From NCBI RefSeq assembly GCF_016820515.1, contig NZ_JADHDV010000028.1:1-43460 (forward strand): a stretch of 43,460 nt of DNA, given 5' to 3'. A program made the position numbers and the translations under genes. Shown one piece after another: positions 7,301 through 15,730 of this stretch (position 1 is the stretch's first letter; every line of letters starts with the position of its first letter). The notes beneath the pieces were generated by a model. The model made no database searches. It saw nothing but the letters and a program-made list of their open reading frames with translations, and was not told the origin of the DNA. This DNA is from Pseudoxanthomonas beigongshangi. Its GTDB lineage: Bacteria > Pseudomonadota > Gammaproteobacteria > Xanthomonadales > Xanthomonadaceae.

Positions 7301-8926
7301 ATGTCCGCCGCCGTTGCCCTGAGCCAATCCGAACCCGCGTCCCGCCCCACGCCCGGCATCAGCCTGACCGTCCGCCATCACGAGCAGGCCGCGCTGTTGC
7401 CGCCCGCCGCCTTGGCGCTGCTCGTCTCGCTGCACCGTGCGATCGAGCCCGGCCGGCAAGCCCGGCTGGCCGCGCGCCGCCAGCGGCAGGCGTTCTTCGA
7501 TGCCGGCGGCCTGCCGGACTTCCGCGACGACACCCGCGCCATCCGCGAGGGCGACTGGCGGGTCGCGCCGCCGCCGGCGGCGCTGCTGGATCGCCGGGTC
7601 GAGATCACCGGGCCGGTGGATCCCAAGATGGTGATCAACGCGCTGAACTCCGGCGCGAAGGTCTACATGGCCGACTTCGAGGATTCGACCGCGCCGACCT
7701 GGCACAACCTGCTGATCGGCCAGCAGGCCCTGATCGGCGCGGTGCGCGGCGACCTGACCCACACCGCACCCAACGGCAAGCGGTATGCGTTGAAGCCGTT
7801 CGATGAGCAGGCCGTGCTGCTGGTGCGCCCGCGCGGCTGGCATCTGGACGAGAAGCACGTGCTGATCGATGGCCAGCCGATCGCCGGCGGTCTGTTCGAT
7901 CTGGCCGTGTATGCCTTCCACAACGCGCGCGCGCTGGCCGAGCGCGATCGCGGCCCGTATTTCTACCTGCCCAAGCTGCAGAGCATGGAGGAGGCCGCGC
8001 TGTGGGAGACCGCGCTGTCGCACATCGAGGCCGCGCTGGGCCTGCCGCAAGGTCAGATGAAGGTCACCGTGCTGATCGAGACGCTGCCGGCGGTGTTCGA
8101 GATGCATGAGATCCTGCACGCGCTGCGGGATCGCATCGTCGGCCTGAACTGCGGCCGCTGGGACTACATCTTTTCCTACATCAAGACCTTCCGCCGCCAT
8201 CGCGACCGGGTGCTGCCCGAGCGCGGCCAGGTGACCATGACCCAGCCGTTCCTGAAGGCCTATTCGGAACTGCTGATCCAGACCTGCCACCGCCGCGGCG
8301 CGCATGCGATGGGCGGCATGGCCGCGCAGATTCCGATCGGCAACGACGAGGCGGCCAACGAACAGGCGCTGGCGCGGGTGCGCGCGGACAAGCTGCGCGA
8401 GGTCACCGCCGGCCACGACGGCACCTGGGTGGCGCATCCGGCGCTGATCCCGATCGCGCGCGCCATCTTCGACGAACACATGCCCACGCCGAACCAACAT
8501 GGCGTGCTGCGCGAGGACGTGCGGGTGGGCCGCGACGATCTGATCCGCCCAAGCACCGGCACCATCACCCGTGCCGGTTTCGAGGGCAACGTCGAGGTCT
8601 GCGTGCGCTACCTGGCCGCCTGGCTGGACGGCAACGGCTGCGTACCGATCCATTGGCTGATGGAGGACGCCGCGACCGCCGAGATCGCGCGCACCCAGAT
8701 CTGGCAGTGGCTGCACACGCCCGGCCTGCACCTGGCCGACGGCACCGCGATCGACTTCGCCCTGCTCGACGCCACCCTGCGCAACCTGCCGGCCCGCCTG
8801 GGCGACCGCGCGGCGCTGCCCGGCGGCGACAGGGTCGACGAGGCCATCGGCCTGCTCGACGCATTGAGCCGCAGTGAAGACCTGGCCGAATTCCTGACCC
8901 TGCCCGCCTACACCCGCATCGACTGA
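7301..8926 (+). CDS. aceB: malate synthase A
   Basis: 541 residues, the length of the A-type enzyme. It condenses glyoxylate with acetyl-CoA to malate in the cytoplasm, the second step of the glyoxylate shunt. Recognisable blocks are [58 protein letters not shown] and [11 protein letters not shown], which include the catalytic Arg/Glu/Asp region. An AGGAG at 7289-7293 precedes the ATG. Isocitrate lyase follows 23 bases downstream, making an aceB-aceA operon. Control is probably by the divergent LysR protein. Confidence 0.97.
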   Translation: MSAAVALSQSEPASRPTPGISLTVRHHEQAALLPPAALALLVSLHRAIEPGRQARLAARRQRQAFFDAGGLPDFRDDTRAIREGDWRVAPPPAALLDRRVEITGPVDPKMVINALNSGAKVYMADFEDSTAPTWHNLLIGQQALIGAVRGDLTHTAPNGKRYALKPFDEQAVLLVRPRGWHLDEKHVLIDGQPIAGGLFDLAVYAFHNARALAERDRGPYFYLPKLQSMEEAALWETALSHIEAALGLPQGQMKVTVLIETLPAVFEMHEILHALRDRIVGLNCGRWDYIFSYIKTFRRHRDRVLPERGQVTMTQPFLKAYSELLIQTCHRRGAHAMGGMAAQIPIGNDEAANEQALARVRADKLREVTAGHDGTWVAHPALIPIARAIFDEHMPTPNQHGVLREDVRVGRDDLIRPSTGTITRAGFEGNVEVCVRYLAAWLDGNGCVPIHWLMEDAATAEIARTQIWQWLHTPGLHLADGTAIDFALLDATLRNLPARLGDRAALPGGDRVDEAIGLLDALSRSEDLAEFLTLPAYTRID

Positions 8927-8949
8927 ACCCCCATTTCCGGAGAATACCC

Positions 8950-10239
8950 ATGAACAAGCTGCCCACCGCCCAGGACATCCAGAAGGACTGGGACACCAAT
9001 CCGCGCTGGCAAGGCATCACCCGCAACTACAGCGCCGATGACGTCGTGCGCCTGCGCGGCACCATTCCGGTCGAGCATTCGATCGCGAAGATCGGCGCCG
9101 AGAAGCTGTGGAACTACCTGCAGACCGAGGACTTCATCAACGCGCTGGGCGCGCTGACCGGCAACCAGGCGATGCAGCAGGTCAAGGCCGGTCTGAAGGC
9201 GATCTACCTGTCCGGCTGGCAGGTCGCGGCCGACGCCAACCTGGCCGGCCAGATGTATCCGGACCAGTCGCTGTATCCGGCCGACTCGGTACCGGCGGTG
9301 GTCAAGCGCATCAACAACACCCTGCTGCGCGCGGATCAGCTGCATCACGCCGAGGGTGACGACAGCACCGACTTCCTGCAACCGATCGTCGCCGACGCGG
9401 AAGCCGGCTTCGGCGGCGTGCTGAACGCGTTCGAGTTGATGAAGGCGATGATCGAGGCGGGCGCGGCCGGCGTGCACTTCGAGGATCAGCTGGCCAGCGT
9501 CAAGAAGTGCGGCCACATGGGCGGCAAGGTGCTGGTGCCGACCCGCGAGGCGGTGGAGAAATTGAACGCCGCGCGCCTGGCCGCCGACGTGATGGGCGTG
9601 CCGACCCTGCTGGTCGCGCGAACCGACGCCGAGGCCGCCGACCTGCTGACCAGCGACATCGACGCCAACGACCAGCCGTTCACCACCGGCGAGCGCACCG
9701 TCGAGGGCTTCTTCAAGACCCGCAACGGCCTGGACCAGGCGATCAGCCGTGGCCTGGCCTACGCACCCTACGCGGATCTGGTGTGGTGCGAGACCGGCAA
9801 GCCGGACCTGGAGTTCGCGCGCAAGTTCGCCGAGGCGATCCACGCGAAGTTCCCCGGCAAGCTGCTGGCCTACAACTGCTCGCCCTCGTTCAACTGGAAG
9901 AAGAACCTGGACGACGCCACCATCGCCAAATTCCAGAAGGAAATCGCCAGCTACGGCTACAAATTCCAGTTCATCACCCTGGCCGGCTTCCACAGCCTGA
10001 ACTACTCGATGTTCAACCTGGCCCACGGCTATGCGCGCCGCCAGATGAGCGCATTCGTGGAACTGCAGGAAGCCGAGTTCGCCGCCGCCGACAAGGGCTT
10101 CACCGCGGTTAAGCACCAGCGCGAGGTCGGCACCGGTTACTTCGACGCGGTCACGCAGGCGATCCAGCAGGGCCAGTCCTCGACCACCGCGCTGAAGGGC
10201 TCGACCGAGGAGGAGCAGTTCGCGGAGAAGGCGGCGTAG
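8950..10239 (+). CDS. aceA: isocitrate lyase
   Basis: 429 residues, the usual length of the short bacterial form. It splits isocitrate into glyoxylate and succinate. The signature [14 protein letters not shown] places catalytic Cys187. [10 protein letters not shown] and HFEDQ bind magnesium and substrate, and [12 protein letters not shown] is the conserved active-site loop. The operon partner is malate synthase, so this supports growth on acetate and fatty acids. A strong terminator follows at 10266. No frameshift or truncation. Confidence 0.98.
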   Translation: MNKLPTAQDIQKDWDTNPRWQGITRNYSADDVVRLRGTIPVEHSIAKIGAEKLWNYLQTEDFINALGALTGNQAMQQVKAGLKAIYLSGWQVAADANLAGQMYPDQSLYPADSVPAVVKRINNTLLRADQLHHAEGDDSTDFLQPIVADAEAGFGGVLNAFELMKAMIEAGAAGVHFEDQLASVKKCGHMGGKVLVPTREAVEKLNAARLAADVMGVPTLLVARTDAEAADLLTSDIDANDQPFTTGERTVEGFFKTRNGLDQAISRGLAYAPYADLVWCETGKPDLEFARKFAEAIHAKFPGKLLAYNCSPSFNWKKNLDDATIAKFQKEIASYGYKFQFITLAGFHSLNYSMFNLAHGYARRQMSAFVELQEAEFAAADKGFTAVKHQREVGTGYFDAVTQAIQQGQSSTTALKGSTEEEQFAEKAA

Positions 10240-10265
10240 TCCACGAGGGCCAAGCACATGAAAGA

Positions 10266-10295
10266 AGAACGCCGGGTCGCCCGGCGTTCTTTTTT
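10266..10295 (+). terminator. rho-independent terminator of aceBA
   Basis: An 11-base perfect stem (AGAACGCCGGG / CCCGGCGTTCT) with a TCG loop is followed by six T residues. It lies 26 bases after the aceA stop and marks the left border of the accessory RHS region. Confidence 0.92.
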
Positions 10296-10421
10296 CCGAT
10301 GGTTGAGATCACAACAAAAAAAGTGATGCAACTAACTCATTTTTGAACTGTGTCCGCGTTCCGGACGCGCGAGTGAAAGCGATGCCTAGGATGAGGCTCG
10401 CAAGTTCAAGGAACGGAATCC

Positions 10422-13400
10422 GTGGGAAGTGATACAAGAAGAAAGACGGAAACTCGCCGTATTGAAAGTGTGCTGATGGGTTGCGGTCTCTTGTTCGCGG
10501 GGCTGCTGTTTCGTCCGGCCAACGCAGGAGTCATCCTTGATGCCAGTAGTCATGGGAGCACCAGATACGGGCTCGCCATGCGGCCAGCCGGCGGCGATGA
10601 CTTCGATGATGAACAGGGTCTTTTTTTTGGCGTCCCGGAACCCGCACCACTTACCCTCGAAACTCGCCGAGATTTTCTGGAATCGGAGTCCCCTGGGGGA
10701 GCGCATCATGTCCAATCGGCCAGTCGCCATGGATGGGATGTCCGAGCAGCGCGCGCGCGCTCGGTGGGATATCGCAAGACCGAGACCATCGAATATCACG
10801 ATGACACCGGGCTATGGGTGCTGGGACAAGTCAAGCGAACGACGACCAATGGCGTGGAAACCAGCCGGACCGAGTACGGCTGGAAAGCTCTGCCGTCGAG
10901 GACTTATGCGTTCGGCAAACAGCAACAGACTCTTGGTTACTACGCTGACGGCAACCTGAAGTCAGCGAAGGATGGCAACGGAAATGCGACCACTTACAGC
11001 GGCTGGAAGCGCGGCATTCCGCAGCGCATCACCCATGCCGACGGTACATCCAGAACGGCGGCCGTGAATGATGCTGGCTGGATCATCTCGACCACGGATG
11101 AGAATGGTTACAAGACCTGTTACGGTCATGACGCGATGGGAAGGCTTTCACGCCTGATCCATCCTTCCGAGACTCGGGCAGGCATTTGCGATGCCGGTAG
11201 GTGGGCAGCGACGACACAGGTATTCGAACCGGTGGCCCGGGCGGAGTACGGACTGGCCGCTGGCCACTGGAGGCAGACGACCAGTAGCGGCAACGCACGC
11301 AGGGTGAGCTACTACGACGCGCTGTGGCGTCCATTGTTGGTGCGTGAATACGACGTGGCGAATCTGGCGGGAACCCAACGTTTCAGCCGGTTCGCTTACG
11401 ACCACGAGGGAAGAACGACGTTTGCCTCTTACCCGGGTTCGACCGAGAGGCTGACCGCTGGCATCTGGACGGAGTACGACGCCCTGGGCCGGGTGACGTC
11501 CGTGAGCCAGGACAGCGAATTGGGTCCGCTGACCACCATCACCCAGTACCGGGGCGATGCAACGGGCGCATTTGTGCGCACCATCAGCCCGCGGGGCGTA
11601 GTGACGGTGACCCGCCACCAAGCCTTCGATCGGCCCAGCTACGACACCCCGGTACTTGTCGATCAGGGTCAGAACCTGACCGAGCGGGTAGGCATCGACA
11701 TCACCCGGGACGTGTTCGGAAAGCCACTGTCCATCCGCAAACGCGATGCGGCCGGGACGGTCGCGGTGACCCGCAGATTTACCTACAACAGCGCCCAGGA
11801 ACTGTGCAAAATCATCGAGCCTGAGACCGGCACGACGGTGTATGGCTATGACGGAGCGGGCAATCTGGCCCACTCAGCGATGGGCTTGCGGGGATTTGGA
11901 GACGCTGCCTCCTGTAGTGGCAAGGGAGGCTGGCTCCAGGTGAAGTCACGGGCGGCCATGCGCACTTACGACGCGCGCAACCGGGTCAAGACGCTGGTAT
12001 TCCCGGACGGGCGGGGCAACACTACCCACACGTATACGCCGGATGGCCTGCTGGCCAGCACGGCGGTGGACAACGATGGCACCAACGTGGTGACCACCAG
12101 CTATGGCTACAACCGCCGCCGCCTGCCCACCAGCGAGCGGATGCAGTGGGGCGGGATCAACTGGGGTATCGGCTACGGCTACGACACGTTGGGCCATCTT
12201 GCATCGCAGAGCTACCCAAATCGGCAGAGCGTGCATTTCGCACCCAATGCGTTGGGCCAGGCGACCCGGGCCGGCACCTACGCCACCGGGGTGCAGTACT
12301 ACCCCAATGGGGGGATGAAGCAGTTCACCTACGGCAATGGCGTCGTCCACACCATGACCCAGAACGCGCGCCAGTTGCCGGCACGCAGCACCGACAGCAA
12401 CGGGGTGCTGGACCTGGGCTATCTCTACGACAAGCACGCCAACGTCATCGGCATCACCGACTACACGACCGGTGCGCGCCAGAGCCGCGCCATGATTTAC
12501 AACGGGCTAGACCAGCTGGTCCGGACCACCGGCCCCAGCTTCGGCACGGCCAACTACAGTTACAACGTGTTGGACAACCTGACCTCGGTGAAGGTGACCG
12601 CTGGCAGCCATGTACGCAACCACACGTATCACTATGACGCCACAAACCGGCTCACCAGCGTGACCAATACGGTGGGCGGGGCCACGGTGATGGGGCTGGG
12701 TTATGACGTGCAGGGCAATCTGCGTAACCAGAACGGCCGGGTGTTCAACTTTGATTTCGGCAACCGGCTGCGCGGCGTCAATGGCGTGGCCAGCTATGTG
12801 TATGACGGCCATGGCCGACGGGTGCGGGACTACACCACGGCCAGCAAGTACAGCCTGTACAGCCAGAGTGGGCAACTGGTGTTTGACTCGGATGCCCGGG
12901 CGGGCAAGTCGAGCCAGTACGTGTACCTGGGCGGCAGCCTGGTGGCGGTGCGGGAGGTGGCCGGTAGCGTGGCGACGGTGAAGTACCAGCATACCGATGC
13001 GCTGGGCACGCCCATCGCGGTGACGGACGCGGCCAAGGCCATCGTCCAGACCAGCGAGTACGAGCCCTACGGGCAGCTGACCAACCGAACACTGACGGAC
13101 GGGCCGGGCTTCACCGGGCATGTGCAGGATGCGGCCACCGGGCTGACCTACATGCAGCAGCGGTATTACGACCCGGTCATCGGGCGGTTCCTGTCGGTGG
13201 ACCCGGTGACCGCGTACTCCAGTCCGGGTGCCAACTTCAACCGGTACCGGTATGCGAACAACAATCCGTACAAATTCATCGATCCGGATGGGCGAAAGGC
13301 CAAGCCAATTGATCCGAATGCCAGGACTGGTTGTGGCAGTTCGTCCTGCCCATCAGGAGGCAATAAAAGAACCAGAGATTGGGATCCATCGAAAGGACGC

Positions 13401-13862
13401 GGATCAGACCGAATAGATACCTCGGATGGTCCTCGAGTGTGGGTAAGCCCTACAGGAAAAGGAATTCGGGGATGCGATGGGTATGGATGTGGTCACAACG
13501 GAGCTCGTCGAGCTGGAGGAGCCAGGCAACATCTAGGGAGCGACTTCGTCTCCGATGCAGGTCAGACCGTACGTGCGCCAACAAATGGGTTGATAGAGCG
13601 CAGATCAAATCCATATGCAGATGACGCTCGCTACACGGGACTACAACTACGAACAGACGAAGGAATAGTAGTGAAGTTATGGTACGTGAGCCCTAAGGCG
13701 CAGATAGTAGGGTCTGAAGTCGCGGTCGGGCAGGAAATTGGTACGGCCCAGGATCTGTCAACAAAGTATAGAGGAAACATGACAAATCACGTTCATGAGA
13801 GGATCACTTCGCCGGAAGGAAAAAACGTAGATCCCGCCTCAATAACATGGCCACTTGAATAG
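10422..13862 (+). CDS. RHS/YD-repeat secreted protein with LECT2-like M23-fold C-terminal tip
   Basis: 1146 residues from a GTG start behind an AAGGAACGGAA leader; ATG 10476 is an alternative. A signal-like segment (residues ~17-35, VLMGCGLLFAGLLFRPANA) precedes many YD repeats (e.g. YDALGRVTSV, YGYDGAGNLA, YHYDATNRLTSV). The RHS core ends in NRYRYANNNPYKFIDPDG at about residue 957. The polymorphic tip follows: CDGYGCG (Cys1018, Cys1023), H-L-G-S-D (His1037, Asp1041), TVRAPTNG, VKLWYVSP (1084-1091) and HVH (1123-1125). These are M23 metallopeptidase landmarks, closest in layout to vertebrate LECT2. The central Y-x-H of active M23 enzymes is Y-V-S here. Probably an effector acting at the cell wall or periplasm. 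The N-terminal region is short and residues ~45-105 look atypical, suggesting 5' rearrangement. Confidence 0.85.
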   Translation: MGSDTRRKTETRRIESVLMGCGLLFAGLLFRPANAGVILDASSHGSTRYGLAMRPAGGDDFDDEQGLFFGVPEPAPLTLETRRDFLESESPGGAHHVQSASRHGWDVRAARARSVGYRKTETIEYHDDTGLWVLGQVKRTTTNGVETSRTEYGWKALPSRTYAFGKQQQTLGYYADGNLKSAKDGNGNATTYSGWKRGIPQRITHADGTSRTAAVNDAGWIISTTDENGYKTCYGHDAMGRLSRLIHPSETRAGICDAGRWAATTQVFEPVARAEYGLAAGHWRQTTSSGNARRVSYYDALWRPLLVREYDVANLAGTQRFSRFAYDHEGRTTFASYPGSTERLTAGIWTEYDALGRVTSVSQDSELGPLTTITQYRGDATGAFVRTISPRGVVTVTRHQAFDRPSYDTPVLVDQGQNLTERVGIDITRDVFGKPLSIRKRDAAGTVAVTRRFTYNSAQELCKIIEPETGTTVYGYDGAGNLAHSAMGLRGFGDAASCSGKGGWLQVKSRAAMRTYDARNRVKTLVFPDGRGNTTHTYTPDGLLASTAVDNDGTNVVTTSYGYNRRRLPTSERMQWGGINWGIGYGYDTLGHLASQSYPNRQSVHFAPNALGQATRAGTYATGVQYYPNGGMKQFTYGNGVVHTMTQNARQLPARSTDSNGVLDLGYLYDKHANVIGITDYTTGARQSRAMIYNGLDQLVRTTGPSFGTANYSYNVLDNLTSVKVTAGSHVRNHTYHYDATNRLTSVTNTVGGATVMGLGYDVQGNLRNQNGRVFNFDFGNRLRGVNGVASYVYDGHGRRVRDYTTASKYSLYSQSGQLVFDSDARAGKSSQYVYLGGSLVAVREVAGSVATVKYQHTDALGTPIAVTDAAKAIVQTSEYEPYGQLTNRTLTDGPGFTGHVQDAATGLTYMQQRYYDPVIGRFLSVDPVTAYSSPGANFNRYRYANNNPYKFIDPDGRKAKPIDPNARTGCGSSSCPSGGNKRTRDWDPSKGRGSDRIDTSDGPRVWVSPTGKGIRGCDGYGCGHNGARRAGGARQHLGSDFVSDAGQTVRAPTNGLIERRSNPYADDARYTGLQLRTDEGIVVKLWYVSPKAQIVGSEVAVGQEIGTAQDLSTKYRGNMTNHVHERITSPEGKNVDPASITWPLE

Positions 13863-13876
13863 ATTGAAGGAAGACT

Positions 13877-14245
13877 ATGTCAAGGATACTCGTGTGCCTA
13901 ATGGTTTTTCTGATTCAATCTTGTTCTATAGCTGGAATAAAAAAGTTCGAAGGTTCTTATTTCTGGGGAGTGGAGGAAGAAGTGCTGGTTTCGTGCGGGG
14001 GAGAATCATTCTGGCTTGAAGGAAGTCCATCCGATCTCGGACCTTTTAGGGATATTGTTCGTAAAGAAAAAGAAAGCGGTTCTGACAAGCCTATCTTTGT
14101 CGAACTACTGGCAACCGAGGGGAAAAAAGCCACTGACGGATTCGCCATGGACTATGAAGGCGTTCTGGTGATAAGAAAGATCAGGCTGATATCTAAGAAT
14201 GTTCCAGAGAGGTGCCATTTTGAAGATGTGACGGAAAATCAGTAG
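13877..14245 (+). CDS. small lipoprotein, candidate immunity protein for the RHS tip
   Basis: 122 residues, 14 bases after the RHS stop behind a GAAGGAAG ribosome site. A lipoprotein signal ends in the lipobox-like LIQSC, giving lipidated Cys16. The mature part has a G-x-Y-F-W-G-V-E...SCGGESFWLEG pattern, reminiscent of small periplasmic proteins of the COG3650 kind, but I cannot assign it firmly. AT-richer than the RHS core. Position directly behind a polymorphic tip is where the cognate immunity gene normally sits. A membrane-tethered periplasmic location fits a wall- or periplasm-acting toxin. The role is inferred. Confidence 0.7.
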   Translation: MSRILVCLMVFLIQSCSIAGIKKFEGSYFWGVEEEVLVSCGGESFWLEGSPSDLGPFRDIVRKEKESGSDKPIFVELLATEGKKATDGFAMDYEGVLVIRKIRLISKNVPERCHFEDVTENQ

Positions 14246-14414
14246 GGCATCAATTCCGCGTGAAAACGTATCGAGCTATGCACTAAAGGCAATGCCGAAG
14301 AAGCGAAAACAACTGGTGCATCTCGCGCATTTAAATCCAGAACTGTTAGGGGTGTATTTCGGTCTCAATAGGGGCGAAATCAAGGGCGACTCGACAACTA
14401 GAGGCGCCGTGGCA
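14246..14414 (+). other. gene-free spacer with possible relic of an RHS tip
   Basis: No convincing gene. The frame of the next ORF stays open back to 14292 but lacks a good ribosome site there. In another frame a ~29-residue basic run ends at a TAG near 14373 and contains GNAEEAKTTGASRAFKSR. It reads more like a toxin C-terminus than random DNA, without an intact start. Low certainty. Confidence 0.25.
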
Positions 14415-14999
14415 ATGAATAGATACTTGTTAGTACTTGTGGTTTTGCTTTTTGCCTGCACGGGTGACGGGGACGTGGAATCACAGACTAGAGTCGTCCA
14501 GAAGATCTCAAGTCAAGGTGACTACATGATCAACTCCAGTTCTGGGAGTCTGGGGGGGGCCTATGTAGGGATGAGCCAATCCGAGCTTTCATCCATGCGA
14601 TATCCACAATCCCATGGCTCTTCGCTTCCAGAAGGAGAGGAGTATGAGGTCGTCAAAGTTACGCTTGGGCAGGTGGAAATAGACTGCATTCTTGATGAGA
14701 AAGGGAACGTCCATAGATTTTCAACCTATTCGATTTTGGTTCGCGATGAATGTGGTGCCGGTGTTGGGGCTAGAGTGGCTGAGCTGAAGGAAAAGTATCC
14801 CGGTGGAAAGATTCTGATCGGCGATGAGGATGGGCGATTTGCCAGCTTCGTAAATGGAAGCAGAGTTATATTCGTTCTAGATCAAAATAGCATTGATGAT
14901 TCATGCTTCGACGATATGGAAAAGAAGTGCGGGCTCGATGAGCAGGACGTCAAAGTGAAGCAGCTGGTGGTTTCTTTTGCGGCCGCTGCGGCCTCGTGA
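14415..14999 (+). CDS. hypothetical lipoprotein, possible orphan immunity protein
   Basis: 194 residues when started at ATG 14415, which gives a clean lipoprotein signal MNRYLLVLVVLLFAC (lipidated Cys15). The longer frame from 14292 would place a 41-residue basic leader ahead of the signal and is unlikely. The mature protein is acidic and carries a G-x-Y-V-G-M-S-x-S-E-L motif and RVAELKEKYPGGKIL, reminiscent of SmpA/OmlA-like or calycin-type 'GMSxxEL' repeats. Cysteines in DCI, DEC and SCF/KKC contexts suggest periplasmic disulfides. No function recognised. It sits in the immunity array downstream of the RHS gene and is AT-rich like its neighbours. Confidence 0.6.
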   Translation: MNRYLLVLVVLLFACTGDGDVESQTRVVQKISSQGDYMINSSSGSLGGAYVGMSQSELSSMRYPQSHGSSLPEGEEYEVVKVTLGQVEIDCILDEKGNVHRFSTYSILVRDECGAGVGARVAELKEKYPGGKILIGDEDGRFASFVNGSRVIFVLDQNSIDDSCFDDMEKKCGLDEQDVKVKQLVVSFAAAAAS

Positions 15000-15077
15000 T
15001 GAAGGCGTGCGGGAGTCGGAAAAAGTGGCGGCGCTGAACATGGATATTTCAGTTGGACTGTCTCGCCGGTCGGAACC

Positions 15078-15580
15078 ATGAGATCTGCTGCAGCTGTTAT
15101 AGTTCTATCTTTCTTGTTGTCTGCATTTTGGGCGGACAATCAAGCATGGAAGAGAGGGCGTAGTTACAGGATTGATTTAGGGATCATTCCAATTGGGGCG
15201 AATCCGAACGATATAGATAAGTTTGCCGCTACAGATGCAAGCGGGAGGACAACTTTAGTGATTGCTCTGCCTGGGACGAGGATGGGATTCGCTATGCAAT
15301 TTTCGATGGTGCGGTCTCTGTTGTTTCTGCGCACCGCAAAGAAGTATCTCATCGCTTACGACTTCCTGCCGGAATGATGTTTGGCGAGAAGATCGATGTT
15401 TCTGCAAACAAGGCTGGAAAATTCTTCCTCGTTCATTTTGATTCTTCGAAATCAAGCGATCGTACTGTTTATGTGTCAAGGGAGGATGTCCGATCTTCGT
15501 CGGGAAGATTGTTCGCTCTTGAACTCGTAGGAGACAGTCAAGGGCGTCTTGTCGAGGTTGTTCAGAGGACAGATTTCTGA
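15078..15580 (+). pseudogene. exported hypothetical protein, frameshifted
   Basis: Two overlapping frames read as one protein. The first (15078-15377) gives a signal-like start MRSAAAVIVLSFLLSAFW and ...ASGRTTLVIALPG. Its tail after about 15280 loses protein-like character. The second frame, from about 15278, reads EDGIRYAIFDGAVSVVSAHR and continues to a stop at 15578 (...LVEVVQRTDF). A single indel near 15270-15290 would join them into ~165 residues. The original was probably another secreted or periplasmic protein of the immunity array. A sequencing error is possible; the family is unknown. Confidence 0.55.
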
Positions 15581-15628
15581 AGATCTTCGCTTGGAACTTC
15601 AAGTGGAGGTCGGGCTATAGGAGGAAAT

Positions 15629-15730
15629 ATGCCAAGATCCCAATGGCGTGGTGAACAGCAAAAATATGTCGCCAATGTATGGCAAGTGGCGATGCCTGGC
15701 TCCCTAGAGAATCAGGTAGCAAAGCAATGA
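15629..15730 (+). CDS. 33-residue small ORF with consensus ribosome site (uncertain)
   Basis: AGGAGG at 15619-15624 precedes an ATG at 15629 by four bases. The ORF begins MPRSQWRGEQQKYVANVWQV and ends in a TGA that overlaps the ATG of the next gene (ATGA at 15727). It could be a leader giving translational coupling, or the tail of a lost gene, because the same frame stays open upstream back to the stop at 15580. No similarity recognised. Confidence 0.3.
   Translation: MPRSQWRGEQQKYVANVWQVAMPGSLENQVAKQ

Noticed and set aside
10386..10799. A 137-codon minus-strand ORF over the atypical RHS N-terminus
   Set aside because: No signal, ribosome site or recognisable motif. The plus-strand RHS frame explains the region, although its 5' part is odd.
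14292..14414. Upstream start for the 14415 lipoprotein
   Set aside because: It would put 41 basic residues before an otherwise perfect lipoprotein signal, and no ribosome site precedes 14292.
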